From Cristatella mucedo (taxonomy: Eukaryota; Bryozoa; Phylactolaemata; Cristatellidae): DNA of 64,000 bases. Under the pieces are notes generated by a model. The model ran no database searches and was not told the DNA's origin. It was given only the letters and a program-made list of their open reading frames with translations. The stretch is from the NCBI GenBank assembly GCA_009760855.2, contig WPIO01000002.1, positions 13,822,001 through 13,886,000 of the forward strand, in the 5' to 3' direction. A program made the position numbers and the translations under genes. The stretch's first letter is position 1, and the number at the start of each line of letters is the position of its first letter. Positions 38,713-50,989 of this stretch are shown piece by piece.

Positions 38713-38741
38713 AAAGAGAGAGAGAGGGGGAGAGAGAGATG

Positions 38742-38776
<35 letters not shown>
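38653..38776. repeat. (GA)n tract with G-rich interruptions
   Basis: About 120 bases of purine-only GA/G sequence. Overlapping ORFs of 107-232 codons here on both strands are artefacts of the repeat plus the neighbouring CA repeat. Confidence 0.95.
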
Positions 38777-38777
<1 letters not shown>

Positions 38778-38882
38778 CAAGAGCTTCGTGGCAGCAGGGC
38801 GGAGGCGATCCAGCCACATGCAGTGCAGAGGTGCAGCTTCCTCCGGATGGCGCCAGCGTTGAGTGCCGCCCTCGCACCTCCA

Positions 38883-38932
38883 CAAACACACACACACACA
38901 CACAAACACAAACACAGACACACGCATGCACC
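38883..38932. repeat. (CA)n microsatellite
   Basis: CA dinucleotides with AAACACA interruptions, 100 bp after the GA tract. Confidence 0.93.
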
Positions 38933-40048
38933 CCTGACGACGGCTGAGAGGCCAGCACTGAGAGGCACTGTCCGAATGCTTTCCTGCTGCACGGGACTCG
39001 ACGATGCGCCAGCTGTTCTGCAGAGCCACACGGTCGCTTCATTCTCGCTGTGTCCTGCCTGAAGTCAGCATCTCGTGAGGGGTCCAAACTTCCCTTCCTC
39101 GCGAGCGGTAATGTCTGTTGTCACCGTGGAGGTCCAGCACCGAGATAGATAGAACGAACTCGTCTACCGGCAGGTGTGCTACGGCTGCTGTGGTTTATTG
39201 GCATAGCCGGCAGCCGACATACTGAATAGTTGGCATGTCTATGGCCTGAGCACCGCATGGCATTCGATGTGCTCTGGTGCACCAGGTGCGCGACTGCACG
39301 CAAGCCGAGAATAGCTCAGGGAACAGGGCATCGAACGGGCACTAGGCCAGACACTCGACTGACAAGTAAGCGAGCTCAAGTAGCCGAGCTCAACAAAAAC
39401 ATCTTCCAGCACAGCAGTGCTCAGCATCGCTCCTGTCGCTTAAGCAGGCAGCTGCGGCAAGGCTGGTCAACAGCAGGCAATCGCAGCAGCTGCGTGCTAC
39501 CGGTCCTAGCTGCATCAACGTCTCCCGCTCAGTAAAGCACACACATTGATAAGACACAGCAGCACTGCGGCTCTTGCCTCTGCTCACCTCCGCTCTCTTG
39601 CACTGCTCGCCAGGTGCCTCTTCGCTGTGCCCCCGCCGGTGCACCGTAAGTGCATGAACAGGGCTTTCAAGCTGCGTGCACAGCCCATGGCTGACGCATC
39701 GCTTTCTCCAGCACACCGAGGGCATGCCTTAAAATAATCAAGCAATCACCGAAGCATCTCAGCGTCTCACCCAACTCGCAGCTACCGTTGTGCCTTGCCT
39801 GGCAGTCGTGCGCAGCCTCAGCCGTGCCGTGCTTGGTCTTACTGGTGGATCTCCGCCACTGTTCAATGAGGATTTGCCAACTTTGCTGCCATCTCTACTG
39901 CAGCTACTGCAAAAAGGCTTTCCGCACCTTTAAACCACGAGATGAAAGGGTGAACACAGCAGCAATGGCACTATGCTGAGTGGGTGCAGTGGACCCTGTG
40001 GTGGATAGGCGTCCTCTGACATGGCATAGCATGCAGCACAGCAAGCCG

Positions 40049-40076
40049 TGACGATTGTGGCCCGCCACAATCGTCA
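40049..40076. repeat. perfect 12-bp inverted repeat, 4-base loop
   Basis: tgacgattgtgg, then cccg, then ccacaatcgtca. The arms are exactly complementary. It sits 8 bases from the donor of the candidate exon at 40084-40260. Confidence 0.9.
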
Positions 40077-40083
40077 AGCAAAC

Positions 40084-40260
40084 CTGGTCCTCGAAATGAA
40101 AATTAGGAGGCAGGGTTTCAAGCGATCGCGCACCGCCGGGCTGCGTCACGAGCTTCGTACCAACGGCAGCACAGCTGGCTGCCGGTGTCACCAATAATCT
40201 CTCTACATGCTCGGCATTCGGGCTTCTTGAACTTGCCCAGCACCTGCTGAACTTTTGCGC
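40084..40260 (-). CDS. weak candidate exon, two open frames
   Basis: After a good acceptor (ctttttttgtag) one frame gives 177 nt, phase 0 to 0, ending NFHFEDQ at donor CAG|gtttgc. Another frame reads KFKKPECRACREIIGDTG then QLCCR and would end at a closer donor (gtacga). The second has a CxxC zinc-finger look. I cannot choose between them, and neither phase reaches the exon at 33955 directly. It may belong to the 5' part of the FYVE-like gene or may be chance in GC-rich DNA. Confidence 0.25.
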
Positions 40261-40536
40261 CTACAAAAAAAGGTAAGATCGAGGGTTACCTTAAGGGCTG
40301 CAGACCCTCTTTGCTAGCTCAAGGTTGGTCCTTGCTGCTACTAGGCAGGCTCTGTACAAGTTAAATCGATGATGTGGTCGCAAGCAATATAGTCGGAAGC
40401 AGAGCCTGCAATAGCTCAGCACTATATGTTTCAGCAGTAGATAACCAGGATTCGGCCAAGGAGGAGGATGACTTTGCCAGGGTCAGCCAATCTGAAGAGG
40501 AGGCCGAGGCGTGGGCCTGGGAGTTGCTAAATCTCA

Positions 40537-40735
<199 letters not shown>

Positions 40736-41124
40736 ACTGACTGTGCTGACGAGTTAACTTCCTCCGTCGATGAAATAAAGAGGAGCCAGCCGTATGGTTG
40801 GTGGTGCAGCACGGCCCACTGTTCCTCATTGCACCCTTCTGACTACTACATAATAAGTAGCAACTTGACAGGCTGGGACTCAATCATTTGATGAGATGTT
40901 GCATCTTACACGACGGCTGGCAGCAAACCGGTTATGGGGTTCGAAGTATGGTATTTCCGTCACGGTGCAAATGGCTTTCAGTAAACCACAAGTGATGCCT
41001 TTGGTCAGTGTTAATGTTAAGGTGATCTGTAACCGTCACGGCCTCCAGCAATATGCCGCATGATTGCTCGACAGTGCATGGAGATGATGTGCTTTGCCAG
41101 CCAAAGAACAGCCACTCCTTAGCT

Positions 41125-41325
41125 AAAAAGTCAGGTGTAAGCACTTACCGACCCAGGTCATGGGTTCTAGTACTGGAGCACGCAATTGATTGCAGTCATC
41201 CTCAAGCAGTCATCCACCCTGCTTGCAGCAGACAATGGATTGCCTGCTGCAAGCAGGATGGATGACTGGTAGGGTTTCTCTGCTGCTATTTAAATCAGGC
41301 TGTTGAATCAGCTGACCTTTACTTT
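41125..41325 (+). repeat. SINE-like element containing a long hairpin
   Basis: Has cgacccaggtcatgggttct at the box B position and a family A tail gctgttgaatcagctgac. Between them, where the normal body is expected, is a 25-bp inverted repeat (41207-41231 with 41244-41268). Confidence 0.55.
41207..41268. repeat. 25-bp inverted repeat, one mismatch, 12-base loop
   Basis: Left arm cagtcatccaccctgcttgc plus agcag, right arm ctgctgcaagcaggatggat plus gactg. 24 of 25 positions pair. The RNA would form a stable hairpin. Confidence 0.93.
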
Positions 41326-42099
41326 AATTTTGGCCACCTCGAACTTTGAAATGGCAAGGAACGTTCTCGGGGTATATTCTTCAGGCTCCTAGCTACCCTA
41401 AGGTACTGATTCCTTTGCAGTAACTTGTAAGAGGCTGGATGGAGATTATATTCTCTTATGGCGCTATATAAACGACCTATTAATATTACTACTCGGGACC
41501 TAATGCTAACTGTGGAGTCACAGCCAACATCCGACGAGTTGCGAAGGCTTCGCGAGTCAGCAGGATGAATATGGGCCGTGAGACCAGCAACAAAGCCGCT
41601 GCCTCATTTTCCTTAAGCAATCGGAAAACTGCTCGAATGCACAAGGCCGGGCTCTAGCGATTTCCGATAAGGCTGTTGGCATGGCTTTCTCTGCCAGCTT
41701 TAATTTGTACGCCTACTCATCGACTACATTCTAGCGTACGGCTCTAACTTGTTTACATTAGCGAGTAGGGCATGTCTATGCTACCCAAAAATTGCTCCGG
41801 AGATCCGTCCTCTAATAGATGAACCGCTGCTGGCTGCTGTGGGAGATGCCTGACAACGGTTGGACTCCACGTTGACTTGTTAGTGCACACGGAATTCCGA
41901 ATCGCGAGATTTTCCTTGACGGCGGAACTCTAGCGGAAGATCTTGAATGGAAAATGGCAAAAATAAGAATGCAAGTGAAAGTAAACGGAGACCGGAAAAA
42001 TCGGCCTAAATTCGAAAAGCGTCCGCGATAATCCGGGAGATTTTTGCACAGCAGTGGATAAATTAAGGAAACCTCGCGAAAGTAAACTGCTAACGACGT

Positions 42100-42720
42100 C
42101 CTCGGCTTATTAGAGGTTGGCTCAACTATCATTCGCTGGGGGTCGCATACGATCCTTTGAGGACGGCCATAGCAAGCAGAGAACCGCTTTAGCCGGCGCT
42201 CACCCACTGGCGACTGGCAGGGTTTGTCACAAGCGGTCACTGGCTAGAAGTGCCTGTTCGTCTCTCTTCGGCCCGACTTCCAGCACACCGCACGATCTGC
42301 GCGTTTCGCTCGCTCCTCGCGAGCATGCACACGCACTCGTGCATTGCAATCGGGTAGATAAGTCCTCGGGTTCGGCCGTCGTCCGAGCCTACGAGAGAGG
42401 ACCTGCCCCCAGCGCCTTCACTGACAAGGCAGTTGCTGATGTGCCGTTTAGTATTTAGGCACGACTTAATTCGTTACGGCTGCGTTATGCGTGGGACTTA
42501 CGTACCTAGTTGATCCATTCGGAGTTGGCTCCGGAAAGGTGCTTCTATAGCCGGGAGCCGCACCCACTGGGGCCCGCCCCCAACCCCCTCACCGGGCGCG
42601 AGACCGGGTCACAGGAGCATGCAGCCTCGTTTCTGCACGACCCTTTTCCGGTTATTGAAGTCTCGCCAATCGCGGATTTACCGCCAGTACGTTTGGCTTG
42701 GTCGATGAAATGTGACTGGT
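42100..42720. promoter_or_regulatory. CpG-rich segment, possible promoter
   Basis: Visibly richer in CG dinucleotides than its surroundings (for example gcgcgtttcgctcgctcctc near 42300 and accgggcgcgagaccgggtc near 42590). Could be the promoter of the minus-strand gene or of an unseen gene. No TATA box or initiator was identified. It holds several overlapping ORFs, none with recognisable motifs. Confidence 0.3.
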
Positions 42721-44080
42721 AAGCGAAAAGTAGCGGTTCCCACTGATACTTGGACGCTAAGTTTTGCATATCAAATAGTGTAAGTGTAAGTGTGCCTAGT
42801 TTGTTCTAACCTTCGTGCCGACGATCCTGACGCTCAGCCCAAGGCTTTGAGACTTTGAACCGTCTTCTTTAGTCTTCTTTGCGTCGTTCTTTGTCAGTCA
42901 CGAGAAGACCTTGGCTGCCTCTCCTACCATCGCTTTGGCAAGTTCACGCTTCTGTATCACGTGTTTAGACATCCGCACTCACAGCCATCATTAGCCCCCC
43001 TTGGCTGACAGTTCTCTCTGTTGTAACCTGTGGTATTCGTCAGCAACCGAAGCAGCAGCACTAGCTAATGTCGGATATAACGCCAGGTCATCGTTGACAG
43101 CGGCTGATTTTTCGGCATGCTGCATTTCAGCTTACTTGGGCATGCTGCAGCTGCATCTGCTTTGGCTAGGTACTCCGGACGCCGTAGCGATCGTCCTAGC
43201 ATGTATAGAATGCCATCGAAGAGCCCGATTCTTTCTTTGGGGTTATTTTCCTATACGTTTTAGATCGTGTGATGGTCGTGCCCTGCTACTCATTTTCAAA
43301 TCCGTCATTTGGTTTATTTCTCTTTTCCAAGAAAATCTTACGAGCGTATCGTTTTTCTTCCCAAACGGCAGGCGGGTGATGTGATGTGCATACACAGTTG
43401 AGGCTTTCCGACGCTTTTTGACTGCTTTCCGACGTTGTTTATGCCTTGCCAAACTGGCCTCGTTTAGGTTGCCGTGTCTCAAAAGCCCATTTCAGGCTCT
43501 ATTAAAGGGAGTGCTGTTACTGTCGGTCCTATATTTCATCCCCGAAGCTGTTCTTTGCTCCTTTAGATATCCACGGGCAGGGCGTTGCCATCACGTTGTC
43601 AAGGCATCAGCCGATGCTTACAGATTATTCATTGACATCTAGTCAACCATAAGTGGTTAAATAAGACCGGCCCCTGTGCATTAGAAGCTTGCCGGCCAAG
43701 TACAGCAGATGACATATGGTTGTATGTTTGTCGGTTTTGTGATTATAATGCCATCGTTTGGGGGCACTGCTTGCGTGAGTGTAAAAGGGATCGGTTTTGG
43801 TAAACATCTAGCAATAAATGCAGTAGTATACAAATCCAGCAGTGTCTCCAGGATTGCTAATGAGGGTGTTCGTTTTTTCACCGTCTGCCGGGATGGTAAG
43901 CCTTTAAAGCCTCAGGCATATTTATGAAGCGTATCCATAGCCTAACAGTCGTTCGATTCGCTCAGCGCTGACGTTACTCTCATTGCATTGTCAGTGACTT
44001 AGCAGGCACATGTTGCTCTCCTACTTGGAGCACACGCAGATGTGTAGCCACATTAGTAGATACCCTGAGAATAGACAGAT
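42721..44080. other. no gene recognised
   Basis: Open frames up to 127 codons exist (43001-43384 +), but they have no motif, no splice context and a hydrophobic mixed composition. I see no repeat family either. Confidence 0.5.
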
Positions 44081-44089
44081 ACAGCAGTA

Positions 44090-44504
44090 AGGTCTGAGCT
44101 CATGCTTCCATCTTTGCCACCAACCGCAGAGCATAATTCCAGAAGCGATCGTTTCTGGTGATAACTTCAGATGTAACGACGACTGGAAACTGTCTCCCGA
44201 GTTACATGAATCAAGCATATCGTTAAGTAAATTAAAGGTAACATGTGTCAACGCGAAATTAAACCGGCAGTTGAGCATTCAGCATAGTGCAATCGAAGTT
44301 CTTGCAGAAACGCTTCCGAAAATAAGACCCCGTAACGGCCAGAAGCTTCAGAGCTTCTCACTTGCTCGACTGGCAAGCTGTCTAGACCCTTCTCTGATTG
44401 AAATGCTGAGTCCTATTCAGTCCATTCAGCTCCGAGTGCTTAAGTCGCGAGCATTGTTTCCCCCACCGAACCAATGTTCCCAAGTCAAAGGGGGAGGTAC
44501 TTGA
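44090..44504 (+). other. open frame of about 138 codons, unassigned
   Basis: Open from just after a TAA near 44089 to a TGA at 44504, although the first ATG is at 44271. It includes IIPEAIVSGDNFRCNDDWKL, LSKLKVTCVNAKLNRQLSIQ, VLAETLPKIRPRNGQKLQSF and LSPIQSIQLRVLKSRAL. Composition looks protein-like and free of low complexity. It could be an exon, a transposon remnant or chance; no family is recognised. Confidence 0.25.
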
Positions 44505-45566
44505 TGGTGGGGGATACAATCAACCTAACCGGCTATGAGCTGCTGTACGGCCCTGAAGAAAACCAACCACTACCATCTACGATTGAGATAACATACTTCT
44601 GCTGACTCGACCTCATTTTCAAATGGCACTCTGTTGCATCACTGCACATACACTCCTTCTGGTCTCAAGAGTCAGAAGGCTCTGACATGCCAGCCAGAGA
44701 ATTGGGCAGTGGCCAGAGAGGAGTATATAGACCCTTATCAACTGCCTGCTGTGCGATTCACCTTGTATATGATTATCCTAGGACCTCGAGACCTCACAGG
44801 CTTTTTGGCTGCTGATCCCTCTCAGCTTGATTCTGTCAGAAATACTTCTTTGGTGGCTGCCAAATGTGATGCGTTCTGCTTGGCTTGTATATCCAAGCAG
44901 ACAGGAACTAACTGTGCAGCACCCCTCGATGTCTGGTCTGGTGACACCGACCACTTGATCATGCATGCTGCCACTTGCTGTCTTAGTTTCGGAGGAGTGT
45001 TTCTCGATAATCATGTAGCTCTTCTGGGCAGTATATTGCGATTTCATCAGGTTTGTTGTGGTTTTCAAATTGTCAAATGAGGTGGTTTGTTCTTCCTTCC
45101 ATGGCAAATCAGTGGCATTTACAGCCAAAGGCTTGGACATGGGTTATCCCAGCCGTGCGAGGAACTGTGGATGGATTTCATGTGTATTAACAGTGTGCCA
45201 CAGGGCCATCAATTCCCGGATGTAGCCTGGATTCAGCCATGGGGCGCCAGACCTTGACGTCAATATGAGACAGCCAAGCATATGAAGGCTGAAATGGCCG
45301 AATGTGTCGAATGGTCGAGCTGCCCCTTGCAGGGTGATTGAGGTGTGTGCTTGCTGCCTTTCTGTGGATGGGGGAGGAGGGCCCACCACTGTTTGCTTCC
45401 TTCCTTCCTCATAACTATAATCAAATACCACCTTCGTTATGGTGGGTGAGCTGCCAGGCTAGCAGCTGTGTGGCTTTTGCATAGGTGTTCTCAGTCATGT
45501 GATTTTTCAGCTCGAGCCTGCTACAGAGTGGAGTGGAGCCTCGGTGCGGTGGGTGTGATGTGGGTA

Positions 45567-46037
45567 TTATCGCGTGGTTAGTGCCTTGGTAATCCTGTTC
45601 ACGTCACGATGATGTCTAGGGCACGCCAGTGGGATGCCGTCGGCAAGCAGTCCCTGGTTCTTCCCCTTTAACAGCAGTGGCGCCAGCCGTACTGGGCCAG
45701 TTGCTTCCCACTTTTGGCCCAGCTTTGGAAACCAGCAGCGAGCCAGAGGAGCCAGCCAAGCGGAAGCAGTGTCGTCCGAACGTGGTCTCTGTGTGATCAC
45801 CTCTACTGACGATGGTGAACTAGTGAAGCCGGTTGCATTTGTGGTGAAAGTTGCATCTGGGGTGAAAGCGTAGACGAAACCAAGCAAGAGATGGGGGAGG
45901 GAAGTAGGGTTGTTTCGAGGCAAAGTGCACTTAGGGTCGATGGCTTGGTACATGCTCGGCAGCTGCCTAGGGCTGTTCATCGGTTGTCGGCCGTGAGCCA
46001 GAAGCTGCTGCAGCTGCTGCTCGAGATCTTGAATCAT
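45567..46037 (-). other. open frame of 156 codons, unassigned
   Basis: Begins MIQDLEQQLQQLLAHGRQ and is Pro/Ala/Thr-rich afterwards. The start resembles a short coiled coil, but the other strand is also open and no motif is seen. GC-rich DNA makes long chance ORFs likely. Confidence 0.15.
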
Positions 46038-46498
46038 CCAATCATCAGCCGAACCGTTACCGTTGTGCCAAATGCCAATTCAATCGCTTCATCTCTGATT
46101 GTGTGGTCATCCTAAGGAGTATACTCTTGGTTACAAACATATTGAGGTGTTCAGGGTGGCTGACTAGCCGTAGCCGCAGCCCAGATGTTTAGCCTCGGCA
46201 TTTAGATTTGAACCTGAAAGCCGAGAGTCGGCCCCTTTGGCTTTGCCGAAGCAAGCTGCTGCATGCTGAGACAACCAACGTACAAGCACTTCAAGCACGA
46301 TCGGCACGTACTGTACAGCATGGCCGGGAGCACTGCCTCCTGGAGCCTTCTCATGCCGAGGGCCCTGTGGCACAACCGGCTGGTGGCCATCTGGGATCCC
46401 AGGATCAGAGGTCGGCCCCTTGGCATTGTCCAGAAGGTCAGCAGCTCAGAGTGGCTGGCCTCAGCAGCCTGGAATGAGCTTCCTCTGTCCTGGTGCCG

Positions 46499-46517
46499 GG
46501 GGGGGGGGGGGGGGGGG
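46499..46517. repeat. poly(G) run
   Basis: About 19 consecutive G residues followed by GAGAGAG. Potential G-quadruplex; its length may be a sequencing or assembly artefact. Confidence 0.9.
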
Positions 46518-47355
46518 AGAGAGAGGAGGAAACCTACAGTGGTAGGCCAGGGAATTCGACCACACCACTTGAGGCATTCGGTGTGCAGTTAGGTGGGCTC
46601 TGTCAGCTTCAGGAGCCTGCCTTCGAGTGACACTGCTTTGATTTGCACAATGCCAGTTGCAAACAGGTAATTGGTAACCTAAGAGGGCCCCGGCTGGCTG
46701 TGGCCAGGTAAAGCATTGAAGGGGTGGGCGGCAGCATGCCAGCATGGGGGGCCTCTCACTACTTCTGTATCCTTGCCTGCTGGTGCGGGATTTGGTGTGA
46801 ACGCAGTTGCATCGAGCTACTTCTCACTGTCCTTACTGACAGTGAGACATACGTGCGACAGGGCAATCCAGCACTCCGGACTCTAGCCATGCAACAGGCC
46901 AAGGATTTTTTACTTGTGACTTTGTACCTCCCCGATCATAATTGACCAGTTGGGCTTGTCCATTAAAATTTTGCTAGGCTAGGGGTCAGGGAACATGGAT
47001 AACTTATCCCAAATGCGATACACCTAATGAGACTCCAAAAATACGATTACAGCATAATGAAATTATTGAACTCATTTGCTTATTAAGAGTTGTTTTGACC
47101 CGATTGTAATACATAGATCAATAATAAATTAGCAGGATTCTGTTTTGGATAATTACCGAGAAAGCCTCTCAAGCTCAGCGTTAGACAGTACCACGATGGA
47201 ATACAGACACCGGTTTGTCCAGGTGTCCATGTGTACGTGAATCAGTCAGGAATTGGCTCGCGGGACTACCAAAGTAGGCAAAGAAGCAGTCCACTTGCAG
47301 GAACTGCGGCAGTATAAATCCTGCTTTGTGTCCACATCCATAGGTGAACAAGACG

Positions 47356-47497
47356 TGCCGAGCTGGTTTGGTCTAGCGGTTAAGGTGCTCGCCCCGACCA
47401 AGGTCTGACTGAGGTCGTAGGCTCGAGGCCGAGGCGTATGTGAAGTGCCTGAATAGAGATTGAGTTCTCTGGGGGCGCCATATAAATGAATTAAATT
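47356..47497 (+). repeat. tRNA-derived SINE with L2-like tail, family B
   Basis: Head ccgagctggtttggtctagc and ggttaaggtgctcgcc contains a tRNA-like box A. The box B region is ggctcgaggcc. Its tail, gaatagagattgagttctct then gggggcgccatataaatg, matches the L2 LINE 3' end (agaaagagattaagttctct, gagggcgctttatcaagt). Confidence 0.72.
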
Positions 47498-47499
47498 TT

Positions 47500-50490
47500 T
47501 TTAAACAATTAAGTCAGTACTGTACTTGCAAAGATCGGCAGCATCCATCTGCCGGTCGGCACCAAGCGCCTGATTAGCTTCACAGCCACCACTCACGATA
47601 AGCTGTAGAACTCAGGTTGACGAATGGCCTTAGTTGCAAGGCCTGCTCGTGCAGGCTCGACAGAGCGATAGTGAGTATCGAGGAAATTAGGAGAACCGGC
47701 CGTGACCCCAAGCAAGACATGAAATGGGGTGATCGTCAGAAGTGCTGCTGCCCCTGGGGCCCACTGAGAGGAATCATATCGTGTATTCTTGAAACTGAAG
47801 AGGTGACACCGTGCAGAGTCGATCACGCGAGGTGCAAAGAATATTGGGCGGTTGAAGCTGAGGCCAGCTCGTGACCGGCTTTTGCCATAAGGTAGTAAAT
47901 CTTGGGTTTGAGTCTGATTTTCAGGCGGCGGCTCTCCTGTAGGAGACCTCGGTCCGTCCATGGCTTAACCGGGGCCGCCCATGCATGGAGAATCGAGGAG
48001 ACACTATGCTTGTGCCATGTTCTCGTAGCCTTCGGTAGTCCCTCGAGCAGAATGTGGTGCACTGAGCACCTGAACATGACTTGGGCCTTGATGCAATGTG
48101 AAGGGCAAATTTAGCAAATTTCTAATGTCCTATAGGCCTACTCAGTACGGCTGTTTCCAGCGCCAGCCTCACGAGTGAGATGGTGGTATCTGGAGGTGTG
48201 AGAGTGGCATTCAATCTTACCAAGATTGGATCCAATAGTACCAAGATTGATTGCTTCGAGGATTGGAGAGCTTTGCACGTGGCTGTCGATGTGATTTCTT
48301 ATTCCAGCTACTCTTCAGAACCGTCTGGGCATGTCGTTAGCAGCCCATCCTTCGACTGCCAGCCGAGTTGAATTGGTTATGTCGATTTAGTTATTCCGCT
48401 TCCATTGTAGGCAGTGATACGAGGGCCCGCTCGCCTAGCACGCAGTCGTGCTGTTTCGACTGCATTGAACGTACCGCTCTCTTTTTTGTTTTTTTTCCAT
48501 TGCATGTTCTCGTCCACAGCAAGGCCACGACATGTGGCACTTTTGGTACTCATGCCCAACCGTTGAGCTACAGAGCAATTGGCTTGTGTGTCGTCATCGA
48601 TTACGCATGCAACCTTGCACGCAGCTTGCCGTTGCGTCTGCTTTGTGCGGCCCTTGCCAGTGCTGTGCCGCTTTCATTGGTTGCATTCTCATTGTCTCCC
48701 CTCTCCAGTGGTCCGTGGCTGGTGATGCTGACTCTCTGTCTCACAGCTTTTGAACCGGGTGGTGTCAGAGTCCACTGCAGCCATATAGACAGCTCTTGAG
48801 GTAGAGTAACACCAGAGGCCACAAAAGGATGCGTTCGTCCGTGCTTTATAAATTACAAACTATAAGTAATAGCCGGCAATTTGCCGTGATACGGTGTGAA
48901 CTCAAGGTAGTCGGCTGCTAGAGCTTCTACAATGTCTAGGTACAAAATCCGCTGCTTCTTCGGCCCAGCGTGCATCCAAGATGCAAGCCGAAAAAATGGC
49001 GGCTTTGTAAAGTCTCGGCAGTTTGTCGAGCCGCACTTCTGTATGTTGCCGTGGCAGTGGCAGGGCGCCACGATTGACTCGAGGCTAACTTTCGTGTACT
49101 CCGAGCGAGTGCGCAGTATGTTTGGTGTCTCCGTGTGACCTCAAAGCTGCTCTCGAGTGTGGACCTTGCTCTAGCGGATTGCAGCAGTGGTGAGCCTTAA
49201 TGTGGGCTAGCTACTTTGCAAGGTTGTCATGTGACAGCATTGCTACTTGTGGAACGACCTTGCTGGCGCTTGCACCAAATTGCAGCTGTAGAGTCTTGCC
49301 TGACAAGAAAGAGGAGCAGCGATTGAGTGCGTACGTGTGCAGACTAAATCTATTTTGTGCCGTGAAGAGCTCGTAGTGCCCTAGGGCACGAGAGAGGGGG
49401 GGGTAGCCAGACAAGGAGAGGTTGACTGGGGAAGCACTGGTGAAGCACTGGATACTCCGTCCTCCAGTGCATTGCAACTCGTCCCGGGAGGGTGAGCACG
49501 GTAAAAGGATTTCGAGAAATTGTAAATGCACTCCCACCTCGTAGGGAGATGGATGTGGAAAGAATACTAGATCCTGTCTCTGGGTACCTATGCAAGCTGA
49601 AACGTGGAGTAGCAACTGCGTTCAAATCAGTGCCAAAGCCTACGCACATGCCTCCATGACGGTTGCTAATTCACCTGCTGGTGGACAAATATCATTGGAG
49701 GAGGAGGAGGGATGCTGCCAGTCTTGGCATTGCAAATCAATCGCAGGTACTACTCAAACTGGCACGGATCCACGTCCACGTGGAAGCCAGTAGAGACCGT
49801 GTGTGAGGCCCCCAGCATTACGGCCATCGGTAGCTTCCGCAGCATACGAATCAGTGCCGAGCCCTACCTCTACCACAGCAGCTAAGCTTGAGTCCTTTGC
49901 CGGAACAAAAGCCAGCGTCTTCATTGCCAACCTCAGCGTACACACGTGAAGCTGGGGAGAGCATAGAACCCATCTCACGGAATATTGCAAAATGCAGCTT
50001 CCATGCAATTGCATTAATATCGTACAGGTATCTCTTGGCCTGTGTAGGCTTCGAGAGCCAACAACACTTCAAAATAACAGCAGTAATAATAATAGGCCAT
50101 GTGTGTGACACGCTGCCCTAAGAGAACTAAGCTTCCATCCTAGCGCTTAGCAACTCGCTGCTAGGCAATCGATAACCAAGGGCCACCACGTGGCACGCAC
50201 GGTGTCAAGCATGCACAGGCAAACTAGTATCATGCTTAGTCCACAATGCTAATGCACAGACAGAGGAAGACACTCGTGGCCACCGGTTAGTACGACCTCT
50301 GGGTTGTAGTATGCACTGAATTATGTACAGATAAGAATGCAAAGCGCACAGAAACAAACAAGACTAGTTGGCTGGGTATATGGGAAAGCTGACGGGAACA
50401 GGTGCCTCCTCAGCTGAGACTTGAATGATCAATGAATTGATCTCCCCGAAGCTACAAGTGAGTGTTATGCATGAGAGTTTTCTATAGCTC
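47500..50490. other. no gene recognised
   Basis: GC-rich DNA with many overlapping ORFs of 60-140 codons on both strands, none with a motif. The end near 50085-50160 carries a minus-strand piece of the shared LINE/SINE tail (gccctaagagaactaagctt, then tcctagcgctt). Confidence 0.5.
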
Positions 50491-50499
50491 CTACAAAGC

Positions 50500-50775
50500 A
50501 TAAAGCAGCTTTCGGTGAGCATACAGTAGCAGCTCAGGACAGCTGTACAGGTTGTACCTCAGTTGGCAGGAAGGAATAACGTATTGTTGTGTAAGAATTA
50601 TGAAAGTGAGTTTCACAGTCTATGATTAGTGCTGAGCAAAAGCTTCTGGTCCCCACGGTCTTTATGCATAAGAGTGGTACGGCAAATTTATTGTCCACAG
50701 ATGTCTCGAGGGCACGAGCAGGCTGAAACTGGTTTGGCAGTTCAGCTAGATATGAAGGGTAACAGTAAGCATTTT
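50500..50775 (-). mobile_element. second LINE family, C-terminal fragment
   Basis: Minus-strand peptide YPSYLAELPNQFQPARALET, then FAVPLLCIKTVGTRSFCSAL parallels the 52-kb copy (SYLAELLHQFQPLRAFRSCV, TVPFLSLKTVGGRSFNFAGP). Frame decayed. Confidence 0.65.
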
Positions 50776-50935
50776 GCTCAGCATCTTTGATCGAACGGGA
50801 GCTAGCTATCACCACTCCTTCAGCAAAGGAGACGTATGACTGAACCACATTGGCCATTGGCTGCATAGGCTTACTGCCTTTTTTCGATAGCCTAGCCAAA
50901 ACGGAATTGCTCTTGTCCAGCCTAGACAGAACCAG

Positions 50936-50938
<3 letters not shown>

Positions 50939-50985
<47 letters not shown>
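50939..50985. repeat. (TA)n microsatellite
   Basis: About 47 bases of TA. It splits or abuts a LINE C-terminal fragment. Confidence 0.95.

Positions 50986-50989
<4 letters not shown>

Noticed and set aside
38389-39087. ORF of 232 codons on the minus strand, the longest of the window
   Set aside because: Runs through CA and GA microsatellites in three frames at once; neighbouring frames are equally open.
42117-42458. 113-codon ORF in the CpG-rich segment
   Set aside because: No motif, and the antisense strand is also open; typical of GC-rich DNA.
42497-42540. tacctagttgatcc, similar to the start of 18S rRNA (tacctggttgatcc)
   Set aside because: Similarity stops after about 14 bases; the following sequence is not 18S rRNA.
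46263-46592. Plus-strand ORF with SSEWLASAAWNELPLSW, vaguely like a LINE C-terminus
   Set aside because: Only the W-N-x-L-P-L resemblance supports it; no tail or other LINE motif was found nearby.
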